Positions 44,073 through 52,282 of a DNA stretch of 64,000 nt are shown here, in pieces. Numbering within the stretch: position 1 is the stretch's first letter; each line of letters opens with the position of its first letter. Source of the stretch: Actinoallomurus sp050942425 (GTDB lineage: Bacteria > Actinomycetota > Actinomycetes > Streptosporangiales > Streptosporangiaceae); contig NZ_CP192063.1 in NCBI RefSeq assembly GCF_050942425.1, positions 4,712,001 to 4,776,000 on the forward strand, in the 5' to 3' direction. The position numbers and the translations under genes are program-made. The notes under the pieces are model-generated. The model was not told the DNA's origin. It worked only from the letters and a program-made list of their open reading frames with translations, and ran no database searches.

Positions 44073-46552
44073 TGCGCGCCCCTGTTTCGTGGCTGCGGGA
44101 GTACGCCGAGCTGCCCGCCGAGGTCACTGCGCGTGACATCGCCCAGAAGCTGATCGCCGCCGGTATGGAGGTCGAGTCCGTCGAGGCCGTCGGGCACGAC
44201 GTGACCGGTGTCATCACCGGGCAGGTCCTGGAGATCGAGGAGCTCAGCGGTTTCAAGAAGCCGATCCGCTTCTGCCAGGTCGACGTCGGCGAAGGCGAGC
44301 CGCGCGGCATCGTCTGCGGCGCGACCAACTTCGTCGCCGGCGACCGCGTGCCGGTCGCGCTGCCGGGCGCCGTGCTGCCCGGCGGGTTCGCGATCGCCGC
44401 GCGCAAGACGTACGGCAGGGTGTCCGACGGCATGATCTGCTCCGAGGCCGAGCTCGGCCTGGCCGAGAGCAGCCCCGGCATCCTCATCCTGCCGCCGGAC
44501 ACGCCCCTCGGGGCCGACTTCGTCGAGCTGACCGGGCTCCGCGACGAGGTGCTCGACATCGCGATCACGCCGGACCGCGGCTACACCGCCTCGATCCGCG
44601 GCGTCGCCCGCGAGGTCGCGACGGCGTACGACGTGCCGTTCCGTGACCCCGCCGACGTCGAGCTCCCGGCCGAGACCGGCGAGTCGTACCCGGCGAGCAT
44701 CGCGGACCCGACCGGCTGCGACCGCTTCGTCCTCCGGGAGGTGCGCGGCTTCGCGCCCGACGCGCCGTCGCCACTGTGGATGCGGGTCCGGCTGGCCTAC
44801 GCCGGGATGCGCTCGGTGTCCCTGGCCGTTGACGTCACCAACTACCTGATGCTCGAGCTGGGCCAGCCGCTGCACGCCTTCGACCGGGCGAAGCTGACCG
44901 GCCCGATCGTCGTCCGCCGGGCCGAGCCGGGCGAGCGGCTGGAGACCCTCGACCACGTCGTACGGGACCTGCACCCGGACGACGTCCTGATCACCGACGG
45001 GTCGGGCCCGATCTCGATGGCCGGGACGATGGGCGGCCTGCACACCGAGATCGACGAGAAGTCGGCCGACATGGTGATCGAGGGCGCGCACTTCTCGGCG
45101 AGCGACCTGGCGCGGCAGGGCCGCCGTCACAAGCTCAAGAGCGAGGCGCTGTACCGCTTCGAGCGTGGCGTCGACCGTGACCTGCCGCTGGTGGCGACCC
45201 TCAAGGCCGTGCGGATGCTGGCCGAGCTCGGCGGCGCCGAGGTGCTGCCCGGCGTGACGCACGCCGAGGCGCCGGCGGAGAACGTCACGATCACCATCCC
45301 GGCCGGCCACCCGGACCGCGTCGCGGGCGTCGCGTACGGCCGCGACACGGTGGTCAAGCGGCTGCGTGACGTCGGCTGCGAGGTCACCGGCGACGATGTC
45401 CTCACCGTGACGCCGCCGTCCTGGCGGCCCGACCTGTGCGACCCGAACGACCTCGCCGAAGAGGTCATCCGGCTCGAGGGCTACGAGAACATCCCCGCGC
45501 GCGCCCCGCGTTCGGTCGCCGGGCGGGGTCTCACCCCGGCGCAGCGGCTGCGCCGCCGCGTCGGCCGGGCCCTGGCCGCGGCCGGATACGACGAGGTGAT
45601 CAACTACCCGTTCGTGTCCGCGGGCGACTGGGACGCCCTGCAGCTGCCGGCCGACGACGCCCGTCGGCGCGCGCTACGGCTGGCCAACCCGCTCACCGAG
45701 GACGAGCCGCTCCTGCGCACGACGCTGCTCCCGGCGCTGCTGCGCACGCTGGGCCGCAACGTCGGGCGCGGCTTCGCCGACGTCGCCCTGTTCGAGACGG
45801 GCCTCGTCTACCGGCCCCGTCCGGACGCCCCGACCCCGCCGCGACCGCCGGTCGACCGCGCGCCCACGGCGGAGGAGCTCGCCGCCATCCAGGCGGCGCT
45901 GCCCGACCAGCCACAGCGCGTCGCCGCGGTCCTGGCCGGGGCCCGCGAGCCGGCCGGCTGGTGGGGCGAGGGCCGCCCGGCGACCTGGGCCGACGCCATC
46001 GAGGCCGCCCGGGTCATCGCGGCCGAGGCGGGCGTCGAGCTGGAGGTCAAGGCGGACCAGCACGCGCCCTGGCACCCCGGCCGCTGCGCCGCGCTGTTCG
46101 CCGACGGGACCCTCGTCGGCCACGCGGGGGAGCTGCACCCCCGGGTGACCAAGGCGTACGACCTGCCGTCGCGTGCCTGCGCCATGGAGCTCGACCTGAG
46201 CCTGCTGGAGCCGAAGGCGTCCGGCACCGTGACCGCGCCGCACGTCGCGACGTACCCGGTGGCCACCCAGGACATCGCCCTGACCGTGGCCGGACACGTC
46301 CCCGCCGCCGAGGTGGAGGCCGCGCTCCGGGCGGGCGTCGAGGCGCAGGGCGCCGGGGAGCTCCTCGAGTCGATCCGGCTCTTCGACGTGTACACCGGTG
46401 AGCAGGTCGGCGAGGGGAACAAGTCGCTCGCCTACACGCTCCGGTTCCGCGCGTCCGACCGTACGCTCACGGCCGAGGAGACCACCGCCGTCCGGGACGC
46501 CGCCGTCGCCGCCGCGGCCGAGCGGGTCGGCGCCGTTCTCCGCGGCGCCTGA
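44072..46552 (+). CDS. pheT: Phenylalanyl-tRNA synthetase beta subunit
   Basis: An 826-residue structural and editing subunit: tRNA-binding OB domain near residues 40-150, B3/B4 editing domain (MRVRLAYAGMRSVSLAVDVTNYLMLELGQPLHAFD), B5, a catalytic-like domain (GYDEVINYPFVS; LRTTLLPALLRTLGRN) and a C-terminal ferredoxin-like anticodon-binding domain (YPVATQDIALTV to the end). Full length. Co-transcribed with pheS. The following 296-bp gap is full of hairpins that presumably include its terminator. Confidence 0.96.
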   Translation: MRAPVSWLREYAELPAEVTARDIAQKLIAAGMEVESVEAVGHDVTGVITGQVLEIEELSGFKKPIRFCQVDVGEGEPRGIVCGATNFVAGDRVPVALPGAVLPGGFAIAARKTYGRVSDGMICSEAELGLAESSPGILILPPDTPLGADFVELTGLRDEVLDIAITPDRGYTASIRGVAREVATAYDVPFRDPADVELPAETGESYPASIADPTGCDRFVLREVRGFAPDAPSPLWMRVRLAYAGMRSVSLAVDVTNYLMLELGQPLHAFDRAKLTGPIVVRRAEPGERLETLDHVVRDLHPDDVLITDGSGPISMAGTMGGLHTEIDEKSADMVIEGAHFSASDLARQGRRHKLKSEALYRFERGVDRDLPLVATLKAVRMLAELGGAEVLPGVTHAEAPAENVTITIPAGHPDRVAGVAYGRDTVVKRLRDVGCEVTGDDVLTVTPPSWRPDLCDPNDLAEEVIRLEGYENIPARAPRSVAGRGLTPAQRLRRRVGRALAAAGYDEVINYPFVSAGDWDALQLPADDARRRALRLANPLTEDEPLLRTTLLPALLRTLGRNVGRGFADVALFETGLVYRPRPDAPTPPRPPVDRAPTAEELAAIQAALPDQPQRVAAVLAGAREPAGWWGEGRPATWADAIEAARVIAAEAGVELEVKADQHAPWHPGRCAALFADGTLVGHAGELHPRVTKAYDLPSRACAMELDLSLLEPKASGTVTAPHVATYPVATQDIALTVAGHVPAAEVEAALRAGVEAQGAGELLESIRLFDVYTGEQVGEGNKSLAYTLRFRASDRTLTAEETTAVRDAAVAAAAERVGAVLRGA

Positions 46553-46573
46553 CCTGGGAGCCATCCGGACGGA

Positions 46574-46612
46574 GATCCGCCGGACACGCCCCTAGGGCGT
46601 ATCCGGCGGATC
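46574..46612 (+). terminator. Terminator-like hairpin after pheT
   Basis: Arms of 18 bp (46574-46591, 46595-46612; arm begins GATCCGCCGGACACG) with one mismatch and a 3-nt loop CTA, 22 bp after the pheT stop. It contains the CCGGACACGCCC word shared with other hairpins in this window. Confidence 0.75.
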
Positions 46613-46665
46613 TTTGTCCGGCTGCGTGGCTCGCCACGAACAAGACCCACCGGACACGCCCTAAC

Positions 46666-46689
46666 ACCGCGTCGTGATCACGACGCGGT
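46666..46689. repeat. 24-bp perfect palindrome
   Basis: ACCGCGTCGTGA followed directly by its reverse complement, with no loop. It lies in the middle of the pheT-plc gap. It could form a cruciform or bind a dimeric protein. Smaller inverted repeats flank it at 46626-46637 (GTGGC/GCCAC) and 46701-46723 (GGCCGGC/GCCGGCC). Confidence 0.8.
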
Positions 46690-46794
46690 CGTCTCACACC
46701 GGCCGGCGTGCGAGAGGCCGGCCATGTCGGTTGCCGAGGGCTCAGCGGGCCCGGCCGGTCGGCCTCGCCCACGACGCTCGGCGGAAACGAGGGC

Positions 46795-46830
46795 AAGGGT
46801 GTGTCCGGTAGATCCACCGGACACACCCTT
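46795..46830. terminator. Hairpin downstream of the phospholipase C gene
   Basis: A perfect 15-bp inverted repeat (AAGGGTGTGTCCGGT / ACCGGACACACCCTT) around a 6-nt loop AGATCC, 18 bp beyond the phospholipase stop on the minus strand. Together with the pheT hairpin it closes the convergent gap. Confidence 0.75.
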
Positions 46831-46848
46831 GGCAGGGTGTCCCCGTGC

Positions 46849-48894
46849 TCAGCTCGTGGCGATGGCGGGGTCGCTCGTGCTCGGGCGTCCGGTCTCGACG
46901 TGGCCGGCCAGCCGCCGCAGGAACGTGCCGTCGTGGTCGGAGACGACCGACAGGTCGTACCAGCCGTGGCTGCGACCCGCCGCTGCCACGTGGACGACGC
47001 GCGCGCCCGGCTGGACCCGGTACGTGGCCGTGCGCCCGTTGCGGTAGGCGTCCTTGACCGTGAGCCGTACGGGGTTCTTGCCGCCGTTGGTCAGCACCAG
47101 CTGGACCTCCTCACGCCCGCCGTCGTGGCGCGCGGCCACCTCGGGGCCGGCGCTGCCACCGCGACCGGCGAGCCGCCGGAAGAAGCCGTTCGGACCGTGC
47201 ACCCGGACGTCGTACGCGCCCGTCCCGCTCCACGTCGCGGAGAGCCGCCGGCCCGCGCCCACGGTGTAGGTCCAGGGCCCGTTCGCGTGGGTCGTGGAGG
47301 TCACGTAGAAGGTCGCGGTCGCCTCGCCGTGATCGGCGAAGTCGATCGCCAGACCGTCGGCTCCCACGCGACCGTCGGCGGCCAGGTCGTACGGCAGCGG
47401 CCGGGCCGGGCGCAGCCCGCGCTCCTGCTTCGGCAGCGCCGGATTCGCCGGCGGCGTCGGAACGTAGTCGGGGTGCCGGTCCCGGTCCGGCGGGACATAG
47501 CCGCTGGTGTCGGGGAGCGCGGGCATCCGGGCGGCGGTGTGGCCGAAGTCGAACGCCGAGGTCAGGTCGCCGCAGACGGCCCTGCGCCAGCCCGAGATGT
47601 TCGGCTCGTGAACGCCGAAGCGCTGCTCCATGAACCGGATGATCGAGGTGTGGTCGAAGACCTCGGAGCACACCCAGCCGCCCTTGCTCCAGGGCGACAC
47701 GACGAACATCGGGACGCGCTGCCCCAGGCCGTACGGACCGGCGACGCTCTGGCCGGATCCCGGGAAGATCTCACCGGCGACGTCGACGGTCGAGCGCCCC
47801 TGCGCCGGAGACGACGGCGGGTACGGCGGCACGGCGTGGTCGAAGAAGCCGTCGTTCTCGTCGTAGGTGATGAACAGCGCCGTCTTGCTCCACACGTCCG
47901 GGTTGGCCGTGAGCGCGTTCAGGACCTGGGAGATGTACCAGGCGCCGTAGTTGACGGGCCAGTTCGGGTGCTCGGTGAAGGCCTCGGGCGCGGCGATCCA
48001 CGAGATCTGCGGCAGCCGGCCGGCCTGAACGTCGGCCTTGAGGACGTCGAAGAATCCCTGGCCGTGCTTGGCGTCGGTGCCGGTCCGCGCCTTGTCGTAG
48101 AGCGGGTCGCCGGGCTTGGCGTTCCGGTACTGGTTGAAGTAGAGCAGCGAGTTGTCGCCGTAGTTGCCGATGTAGGCGTCGTTCGTCCATCCCCAGGAGC
48201 CCGGGCCGTCGAGGCCGTCGCCGGCATCCTGGTAGATCTTCCAGGAGATCCCGGCCTTCTCCAGGCGCTCGGGATAGGTCGTCCAGGAGTAGCCCACCTC
48301 GTCGTTGCCGAGGACGGGGCCGCCGCCGGTGCCGTCGTTGCCCGTGTAGCCGGTCCACATGTAGTAGCGGTTCGGGTCGGTGGGGCCGATCATCGAGCAG
48401 TGGTAGGCGTCGCAGATCGTGAAGGCGTCGGCCAGCGCGTAGTGGAACGGGATGTCCTTACGCGTGAGGTACGCCATCGTGGTGGCGGTCTTGGCCGGCA
48501 CCCACTTGTCGTACGCGCCGCCGTTCCAGGCGGTGTGCCCGCCGTTCCAGCTGTGGTCGAGGTCCTGGAGGAACCGCAGGCCGAGGTCGGTCGCGTCCGG
48601 GTGGAACGGGAGGACGTCCTTGGCGCCGTCGGACTGGTTCCAGACCGGCTTGCCGCTCGGCAGCGTCACGGGATGCGGATCGCCGAATCCGCGCACACCG
48701 CGCAGCGTGCCGAAGTAGTGGTCGAAGGACCGGTTCTCCTGCATGAGGACCACGATGTGCTCGATGTCCCGCAGAGTGCCGGTGCGACGGGCCGCGGGGA
48801 CCTCCGCGGCCCGGGCGATGCTCGTGGACAGCGCGGTCATCGCGGCCGTCCCACCGGCGAGTTGCATGAATCGTCGACGGTTGATGTCGGTCAT
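46849..48894 (-). CDS. Phosphocholine-specific phospholipase C
   Basis: A 681-residue secreted enzyme hydrolysing phosphatidylcholine/sphingomyelin-type lipids. A Tat signal with twin arginine (INRRRFMQLAGG) and Ala-rich h-region is cut near residue 30. The phosphoesterase domain starts HIVVLMQENRSFDHYFGTLRG and continues with MIGPTDPNRYYMWTG and the metal-ligand segment FITYDENDGFFDHAVPP. Two C-terminal beta domains of the DUF756 type follow (about 500-590 and 600-670). It is the non-zinc, acid phosphatase-like PLC family. Export folded through Tat is expected. Monocistronic. Confidence 0.93.
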   Translation of the reverse strand: MTDINRRRFMQLAGGTAAMTALSTSIARAAEVPAARRTGTLRDIEHIVVLMQENRSFDHYFGTLRGVRGFGDPHPVTLPSGKPVWNQSDGAKDVLPFHPDATDLGLRFLQDLDHSWNGGHTAWNGGAYDKWVPAKTATTMAYLTRKDIPFHYALADAFTICDAYHCSMIGPTDPNRYYMWTGYTGNDGTGGGPVLGNDEVGYSWTTYPERLEKAGISWKIYQDAGDGLDGPGSWGWTNDAYIGNYGDNSLLYFNQYRNAKPGDPLYDKARTGTDAKHGQGFFDVLKADVQAGRLPQISWIAAPEAFTEHPNWPVNYGAWYISQVLNALTANPDVWSKTALFITYDENDGFFDHAVPPYPPSSPAQGRSTVDVAGEIFPGSGQSVAGPYGLGQRVPMFVVSPWSKGGWVCSEVFDHTSIIRFMEQRFGVHEPNISGWRRAVCGDLTSAFDFGHTAARMPALPDTSGYVPPDRDRHPDYVPTPPANPALPKQERGLRPARPLPYDLAADGRVGADGLAIDFADHGEATATFYVTSTTHANGPWTYTVGAGRRLSATWSGTGAYDVRVHGPNGFFRRLAGRGGSAGPEVAARHDGGREEVQLVLTNGGKNPVRLTVKDAYRNGRTATYRVQPGARVVHVAAAGRSHGWYDLSVVSDHDGTFLRRLAGHVETGRPSTSDPAIATS

Positions 48895-48986
48895 GAATGG
48901 CCTGCCTCGGGGTCGGATCGGCGGGGCAGGACAGTGTTCTCAAGTGATCGGCAACGCTCCACGGCGGATGGGGGAAATCGGGAAGA

Positions 48987-49025
48987 AGGCTTGGCCAACC
49001 CGGGTAGCCGGGCACGGCCAAGCCT
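48987..49025 (-). terminator. Terminator of the CYTH-CHAD gene
   Basis: Arms AGGCTTGGCC (48987-48996) and GGCCAAGCCT (49016-49025), with an inner CCCGG/CCGGG pair, lie 25 bp beyond the stop of the minus-strand CYTH-CHAD gene and before the start of the phospholipase gene. Confidence 0.65.
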
Positions 49026-49050
49026 GGAAACGGACGTGGGTCCGCGTGGG

Positions 49051-50565
49051 TCACTTTCTCCGGAGGGCGCGGCGCGGCCCGCGCTTGGCGGCCTTCTTCA
49101 CGGCGGCGGGCAGATCCCGCAGCTCGCGTTCCCGACCGTGTTCCTCTCGCTCGGCGAGCCGGCCGGCGGCGAAGGCCTCGACGGCCGGTGTCCCGGGCCG
49201 GCCGGCGAAATCACCGAGCCGTTCGGCGGCGACCACGCCGTCCTGGTAGGCGCCGAGCACCTCCTGCAGCCGCTCCGCGCGGCGGGCCAGCTTCTTCGCG
49301 GGGGAGCCCAGGGCGGGCACGGCGGCCTCGGCGGTGTAGCGGGCTCGTTTGGCGGCCTTACGGGTGTCGTGGAGTGCGACGTCGCGGGCCTCGCTCGGGG
49401 GAAGTTCGGCGGAGTGGGCGTGCCGGCGCAGCATCTTCCGCCAGGTCTGGTCGACGACCTTGGCCGTCTCCCGCCGGGCCGGCCGGCCGGCGCGTCCGCC
49501 GATGAAGGGCGGGGAGGTCAGGAAGGCGTCGACCGCGTCCAGGAGAGCGAGGTACCGCGGCGTCGACAGGCTCTCGCGCAGCCGGTCGCGGGCACGGAGC
49601 TCCTCCGCGGCCATCTCGGCCAGCCACGTCGGCCGCTGGTCGGCGTCGGGCCGGTCCGCCAGGCGCCGCTCGAATCGCGCGCGGAGCACCTCCAGGTCAC
49701 GGACCTCGCCCAGCGCGTCGGCCAGCCACTTCAGCTCGGTGTCGAGACCGGCGACGCGGGCCGGATCGATCATGCTGCGATGGGTGCGGAGGAGGCTGCG
49801 CATCCGCCGTACGCTCACGCGCATCCTGTGCACCGTGTCGTCGTCGTGGTCGGCCAGGCGGACGAGCGGGTCGTACGCCAGCATCTTGTCGAAGTGCTTG
49901 GCGAGATAGGTCACGAGGACCCCTCCGGCGGTGCCGGTGTCCACGCGCCGGTCGGAGGAGGGGACCGCCTCCAGCGTCCGGGCCAGCTTGGACCGGGCCG
50001 CCGACTCCCTCGCACCGGCGCCGAGCAGGTGGTCGCCGACGGCCGACAGGAAGTCGTCGGACGCGGTGACGGCCTCGATCTCGATCTCGCGCCACGCCAT
50101 CAGGTGGACCTCGCCGCCGCTCCGGCCGAAGGGGTGCGCGTGCACCGTGTCGTCGGCCAGTTTCGCCAGCACCCGGCCGTTCTTTCCCAGGAGGGGGCGT
50201 TCGATCCGGCGGGTCTCCACCTCGGCCACGGGCACGAGCGGCCTCCCGCGCGTGCGGACGGTGACGAGCGTGGCGAGTTCCGCCGGCACGGTCTGCTCAC
50301 CGCCGTCGCCGAGCGGCAGCTGGATCTCTCGCTTGGTGTTCGTGCCCGCCGGCAGTTTGAGGTGCCATCCGGCGTCATCGCCGCCGCGCCGGCGGCGCAG
50401 GGTGATCCCGTGGGCGGCGAGCCGCAGGTCCTCGGTGTCGAAGTACCGGGCCTGGAGGGTGTGCGTGGCGGGTTCGCCGACCTTTACGCGGGCTTCCCGC
50501 AGGTCGGGAAGCACGAAGTCGGCGTCGGCGTCGTACTTGCGCTCGAGTTCCGTGTGATGCGCCAC
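49051..50565 (-). CDS. CYTH and CHAD domain-containing protein
   Basis: A 504-residue cytoplasmic protein. The N-terminal CYTH (triphosphate tunnel) domain starts HTELERKYD, carrying the ExExK-like ELERK motif, with alternating acidic/basic strands (ITLRRRR, WHLKLPAG, EVETRR, EIEIEAV). The C-terminal CHAD domain (about 215-480) is a helical bundle rich in His/Lys/Arg (VHRMRVSVRRMRSLLRTHR, LHDTRKAAKRARYTAE). CHAD binds inorganic polyphosphate, and CYTH enzymes hydrolyse triphosphates, so polyphosphate handling is the likely theme. The start is GTG with an upstream GAGGGAGA. The very basic C-terminus is notable. Confidence 0.92.
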   Translation of the reverse strand: MAHHTELERKYDADADFVLPDLREARVKVGEPATHTLQARYFDTEDLRLAAHGITLRRRRGGDDAGWHLKLPAGTNTKREIQLPLGDGGEQTVPAELATLVTVRTRGRPLVPVAEVETRRIERPLLGKNGRVLAKLADDTVHAHPFGRSGGEVHLMAWREIEIEAVTASDDFLSAVGDHLLGAGARESAARSKLARTLEAVPSSDRRVDTGTAGGVLVTYLAKHFDKMLAYDPLVRLADHDDDTVHRMRVSVRRMRSLLRTHRSMIDPARVAGLDTELKWLADALGEVRDLEVLRARFERRLADRPDADQRPTWLAEMAAEELRARDRLRESLSTPRYLALLDAVDAFLTSPPFIGGRAGRPARRETAKVVDQTWRKMLRRHAHSAELPPSEARDVALHDTRKAAKRARYTAEAAVPALGSPAKKLARRAERLQEVLGAYQDGVVAAERLGDFAGRPGTPAVEAFAAGRLAEREEHGRERELRDLPAAVKKAAKRGPRRALRRK

Positions 50566-50584
50566 GGCGAATCTCCCTCAAAAC

Positions 50585-50632
50585 ATGTATATATCGGGCA
50601 AAACGGCATACCCAGATATACGCCGTTGAAGA
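50585..50632. promoter_or_regulatory. AT-rich imperfect inverted repeat upstream of CYTH-CHAD
   Basis: TATATCGGG near 50590 and CCCAGATATA near 50611 form an inverted repeat with a one-base gap around a 12-nt spacer. The region contains ATGTATATAT, very AT-rich for this DNA, and lies 20-65 bp upstream of the CYTH-CHAD start. Probably its promoter and an operator. Confidence 0.4.
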
Positions 50633-50645
50633 TTCGCCGGGAAGT

Positions 50646-50761
50646 CTTCCGCGAGCGTCAGGACCGGGGGCGGGCTTCCGTGAGCGTCAGGGCCGGGGGT
50701 GAGCTTCCGCGAGTGTCAGGGCCGGGAGTGGGCTTCCGTGAGCGTCAGGGATCGGGGCGGG
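50646..50761. repeat. 29-bp tandem repeat, four copies
   Basis: Copies begin at 50646, 50675, 50704 and 50733 with exactly 29-bp spacing. The consensus starts CTTCCGTGAGCGTCAGGGCC and continues with a G-rich end; copies differ at a few positions. There are no spacers, so it is a minisatellite and not a CRISPR. It fills the intergenic space between the CYTH-CHAD promoter and the end of the minus-strand lipoprotein gene. Confidence 0.9.
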
Positions 50762-50773
50762 CCCGACGCGGGG

Positions 50774-51157
50774 TCAGCCCGCCTTCTGGAACGCGGTGAC
50801 GGTGGCGCCGCTCTTCGTGCAGTCGGCACCGCGGCCGTTCTGCTGGATCTGGTCGGGCGGGTAGATGACGCACGACCAGCCCTGGACCGAGAGCTCACCG
50901 CCGCTGCCCTGGCCCGGTGCCTTGCCCTCGGCGATCTCGGCGAAGAACGCCTTGTACACCGAGACCGCCTCGGCGCAGGACGCCGAACCCTTGGTCACCT
51001 TGAGGTACGCCGGGGCGCCGCCGGCGGCGTCGACCTTCCCGCAGTCGGCCTGGCCGGTCGCCGTCGTCTTGGCGGCCTTCGGCTTGGAACCGGAGCCGCA
51101 TCCGGTGACGGCGAGCAGGGCGGCCAAGGGCAGGGAGAGCAGGGCGATCCGGCGCAT
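50774..51157 (-). CDS. Small predicted lipoprotein
   Basis: A 127-residue protein with a signal peptide and lipobox (LLAVTGCGSG), so Cys20 should be lipidated. The mature ~105 residues contain several cysteines (ADCGKV, ASCAEA, WSCVIYPPD, ADCTKSG) at spacings that would allow two disulfides outside the cell. I do not recognise a family. The start at ATG 51157 is set by the signal peptide; the frame remains open upstream through the argC region. It is divergent from argC. Confidence 0.78.
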   Translation of the reverse strand: MRRIALLSLPLAALLAVTGCGSGSKPKAAKTTATGQADCGKVDAAGGAPAYLKVTKGSASCAEAVSVYKAFFAEIAEGKAPGQGSGGELSVQGWSCVIYPPDQIQQNGRGADCTKSGATVTAFQKAG

Positions 51158-51197
51158 GGAGGGGACCTTAGCGGTTTCCCGGGAACCGGAAAGGCGC

Positions 51198-51230
51198 TTG
51201 CATGATGATGCAGCGAAATGCATACTTAAC
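51198..51230 (+). promoter_or_regulatory. Candidate tandem ARG boxes upstream of argC
   Basis: TTGCATGATGATGCAG and AAATGCATACTTAA lie 24-56 bp before argC. The TGCAT cores are 20 bp apart, close to the 21-bp spacing of paired ArgR hexamer sites, and actinomycete ARG boxes carry the TGCAT core. The AT-rich right half may also overlap the promoter -10. ArgR is encoded in the same operon. Confidence 0.6.
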
Positions 51231-51253
51231 ACAGCGCCACGGAGGAGGAGACG

Positions 51254-52282
51254 ATGGGCACGCGTGCGGCGATCGCCGGAGCGAGCGGCTATGCGGGAGG
51301 TGAGCTGCTGCGTGTGCTGGCCGGGCACCCCGAGTTCGAGATCGGCGCGCTGACCGCGAACGCGAGCGCGGGCACACCGCTCGGCGCGCACCAGCCGCAT
51401 CTGCACCCGCTGGCCGACCGGATCCTCGCCGAGACGACACCCGAGACCCTGGCCGGTCACGACATCGTCTTCCTCGCCCTGCCTCACGGCCAGTCCGGGC
51501 CGATCGCGGAGCTGCTGGGCGACGACGTGCTCGTCGTCGACTGCGGCGCCGACTTCCGGCTCGCCGATGCCGCCGACTGGGAGCACTACTACGGCGGCGC
51601 GCACGCGGGCACCTGGCCGTACGGCCTGCCGGAGCTGCCCGGCAACCGCGAGCGGCTCCGCGCCACGCGGCGCATCGCGGTGCCGGGGTGCTACCCGACC
51701 GTGTCGCTGCTCGCGTTGTTCCCCGCGTACGCCGCCGGGCTGGCCGAGCCCGACGCCGTGATCGTCGCGGCGTCCGGCACCTCCGGCGCGGGCCGGGCGG
51801 CCAAGCCCAACCTGCTCGGCAGTGAGGTCATGGGCTCGATGAGCGCGTACGGCGTCGGCGGCGTCCACCGCCACACCCCGGAGATCACCCAGCAGCTGTC
51901 CACGGTGGCGGGGCACCCGGTCACCGTGTCGTTCACGCCGACCCTCGCGCCGATGAGCCGCGGCATCCTCGCCACCTGCTCGGCCAGGGCCGCGCCCGGC
52001 GTCACCGCCCAGGGCGTGCGGGAGGCGTACGCGGACGCCTACGCCGACGAGCCGTTCGTCCGTCTCCTGCCCGAGGGCCAGTGGCCCGCGACCGCGATGA
52101 CGCTCGGCGCGAACACCGCCGTCGTCCAGGTCGCCCTCGACGAGCGCGCCGGGCGCGTCGTCGCCGTGGCCGCCATCGACAACCTGACCAAGGGCACCGC
52201 CGGCGGGGCCGTGCAGAGCGCGAACCTCGCCCTCGATCTGCCAGAAGCAATGGGTCTCACCACGATCGGAGTCGCCCCGTGA
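51254..52282 (+). CDS. argC: N-acetyl-gamma-glutamyl-phosphate reductase
   Basis: Third step of arginine synthesis. The 342-residue protein has the NADP-binding AAIAGASGYAGGELLRVL at the start, the catalytic cysteine segment VPGCYPT, and the late HRHTPEI and TPTLAPMSRGI motifs. The ATG follows GGAGGAGGAG. It is the first gene of argC-J-B-D-R, each overlapping the next by 4 bp. ARG boxes upstream suggest repression by ArgR. Confidence 0.96.
   Translation: MGTRAAIAGASGYAGGELLRVLAGHPEFEIGALTANASAGTPLGAHQPHLHPLADRILAETTPETLAGHDIVFLALPHGQSGPIAELLGDDVLVVDCGADFRLADAADWEHYYGGAHAGTWPYGLPELPGNRERLRATRRIAVPGCYPTVSLLALFPAYAAGLAEPDAVIVAASGTSGAGRAAKPNLLGSEVMGSMSAYGVGGVHRHTPEITQQLSTVAGHPVTVSFTPTLAPMSRGILATCSARAAPGVTAQGVREAYADAYADEPFVRLLPEGQWPATAMTLGANTAVVQVALDERAGRVVAVAAIDNLTKGTAGGAVQSANLALDLPEAMGLTTIGVAP

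Noticed and set aside
50646..50761. CRISPR array
   Set aside because: Repeat units are directly adjacent with no spacers and no cas genes nearby, so it is a tandem repeat.
46708..50799. 1363-codon open frame on the plus strand across the phospholipase and CYTH-CHAD genes
   Set aside because: Antisense to two well-supported genes. Composition is Arg/Gly/Val/Pro-rich without motifs, as expected from the complement of GC-rich coding DNA.
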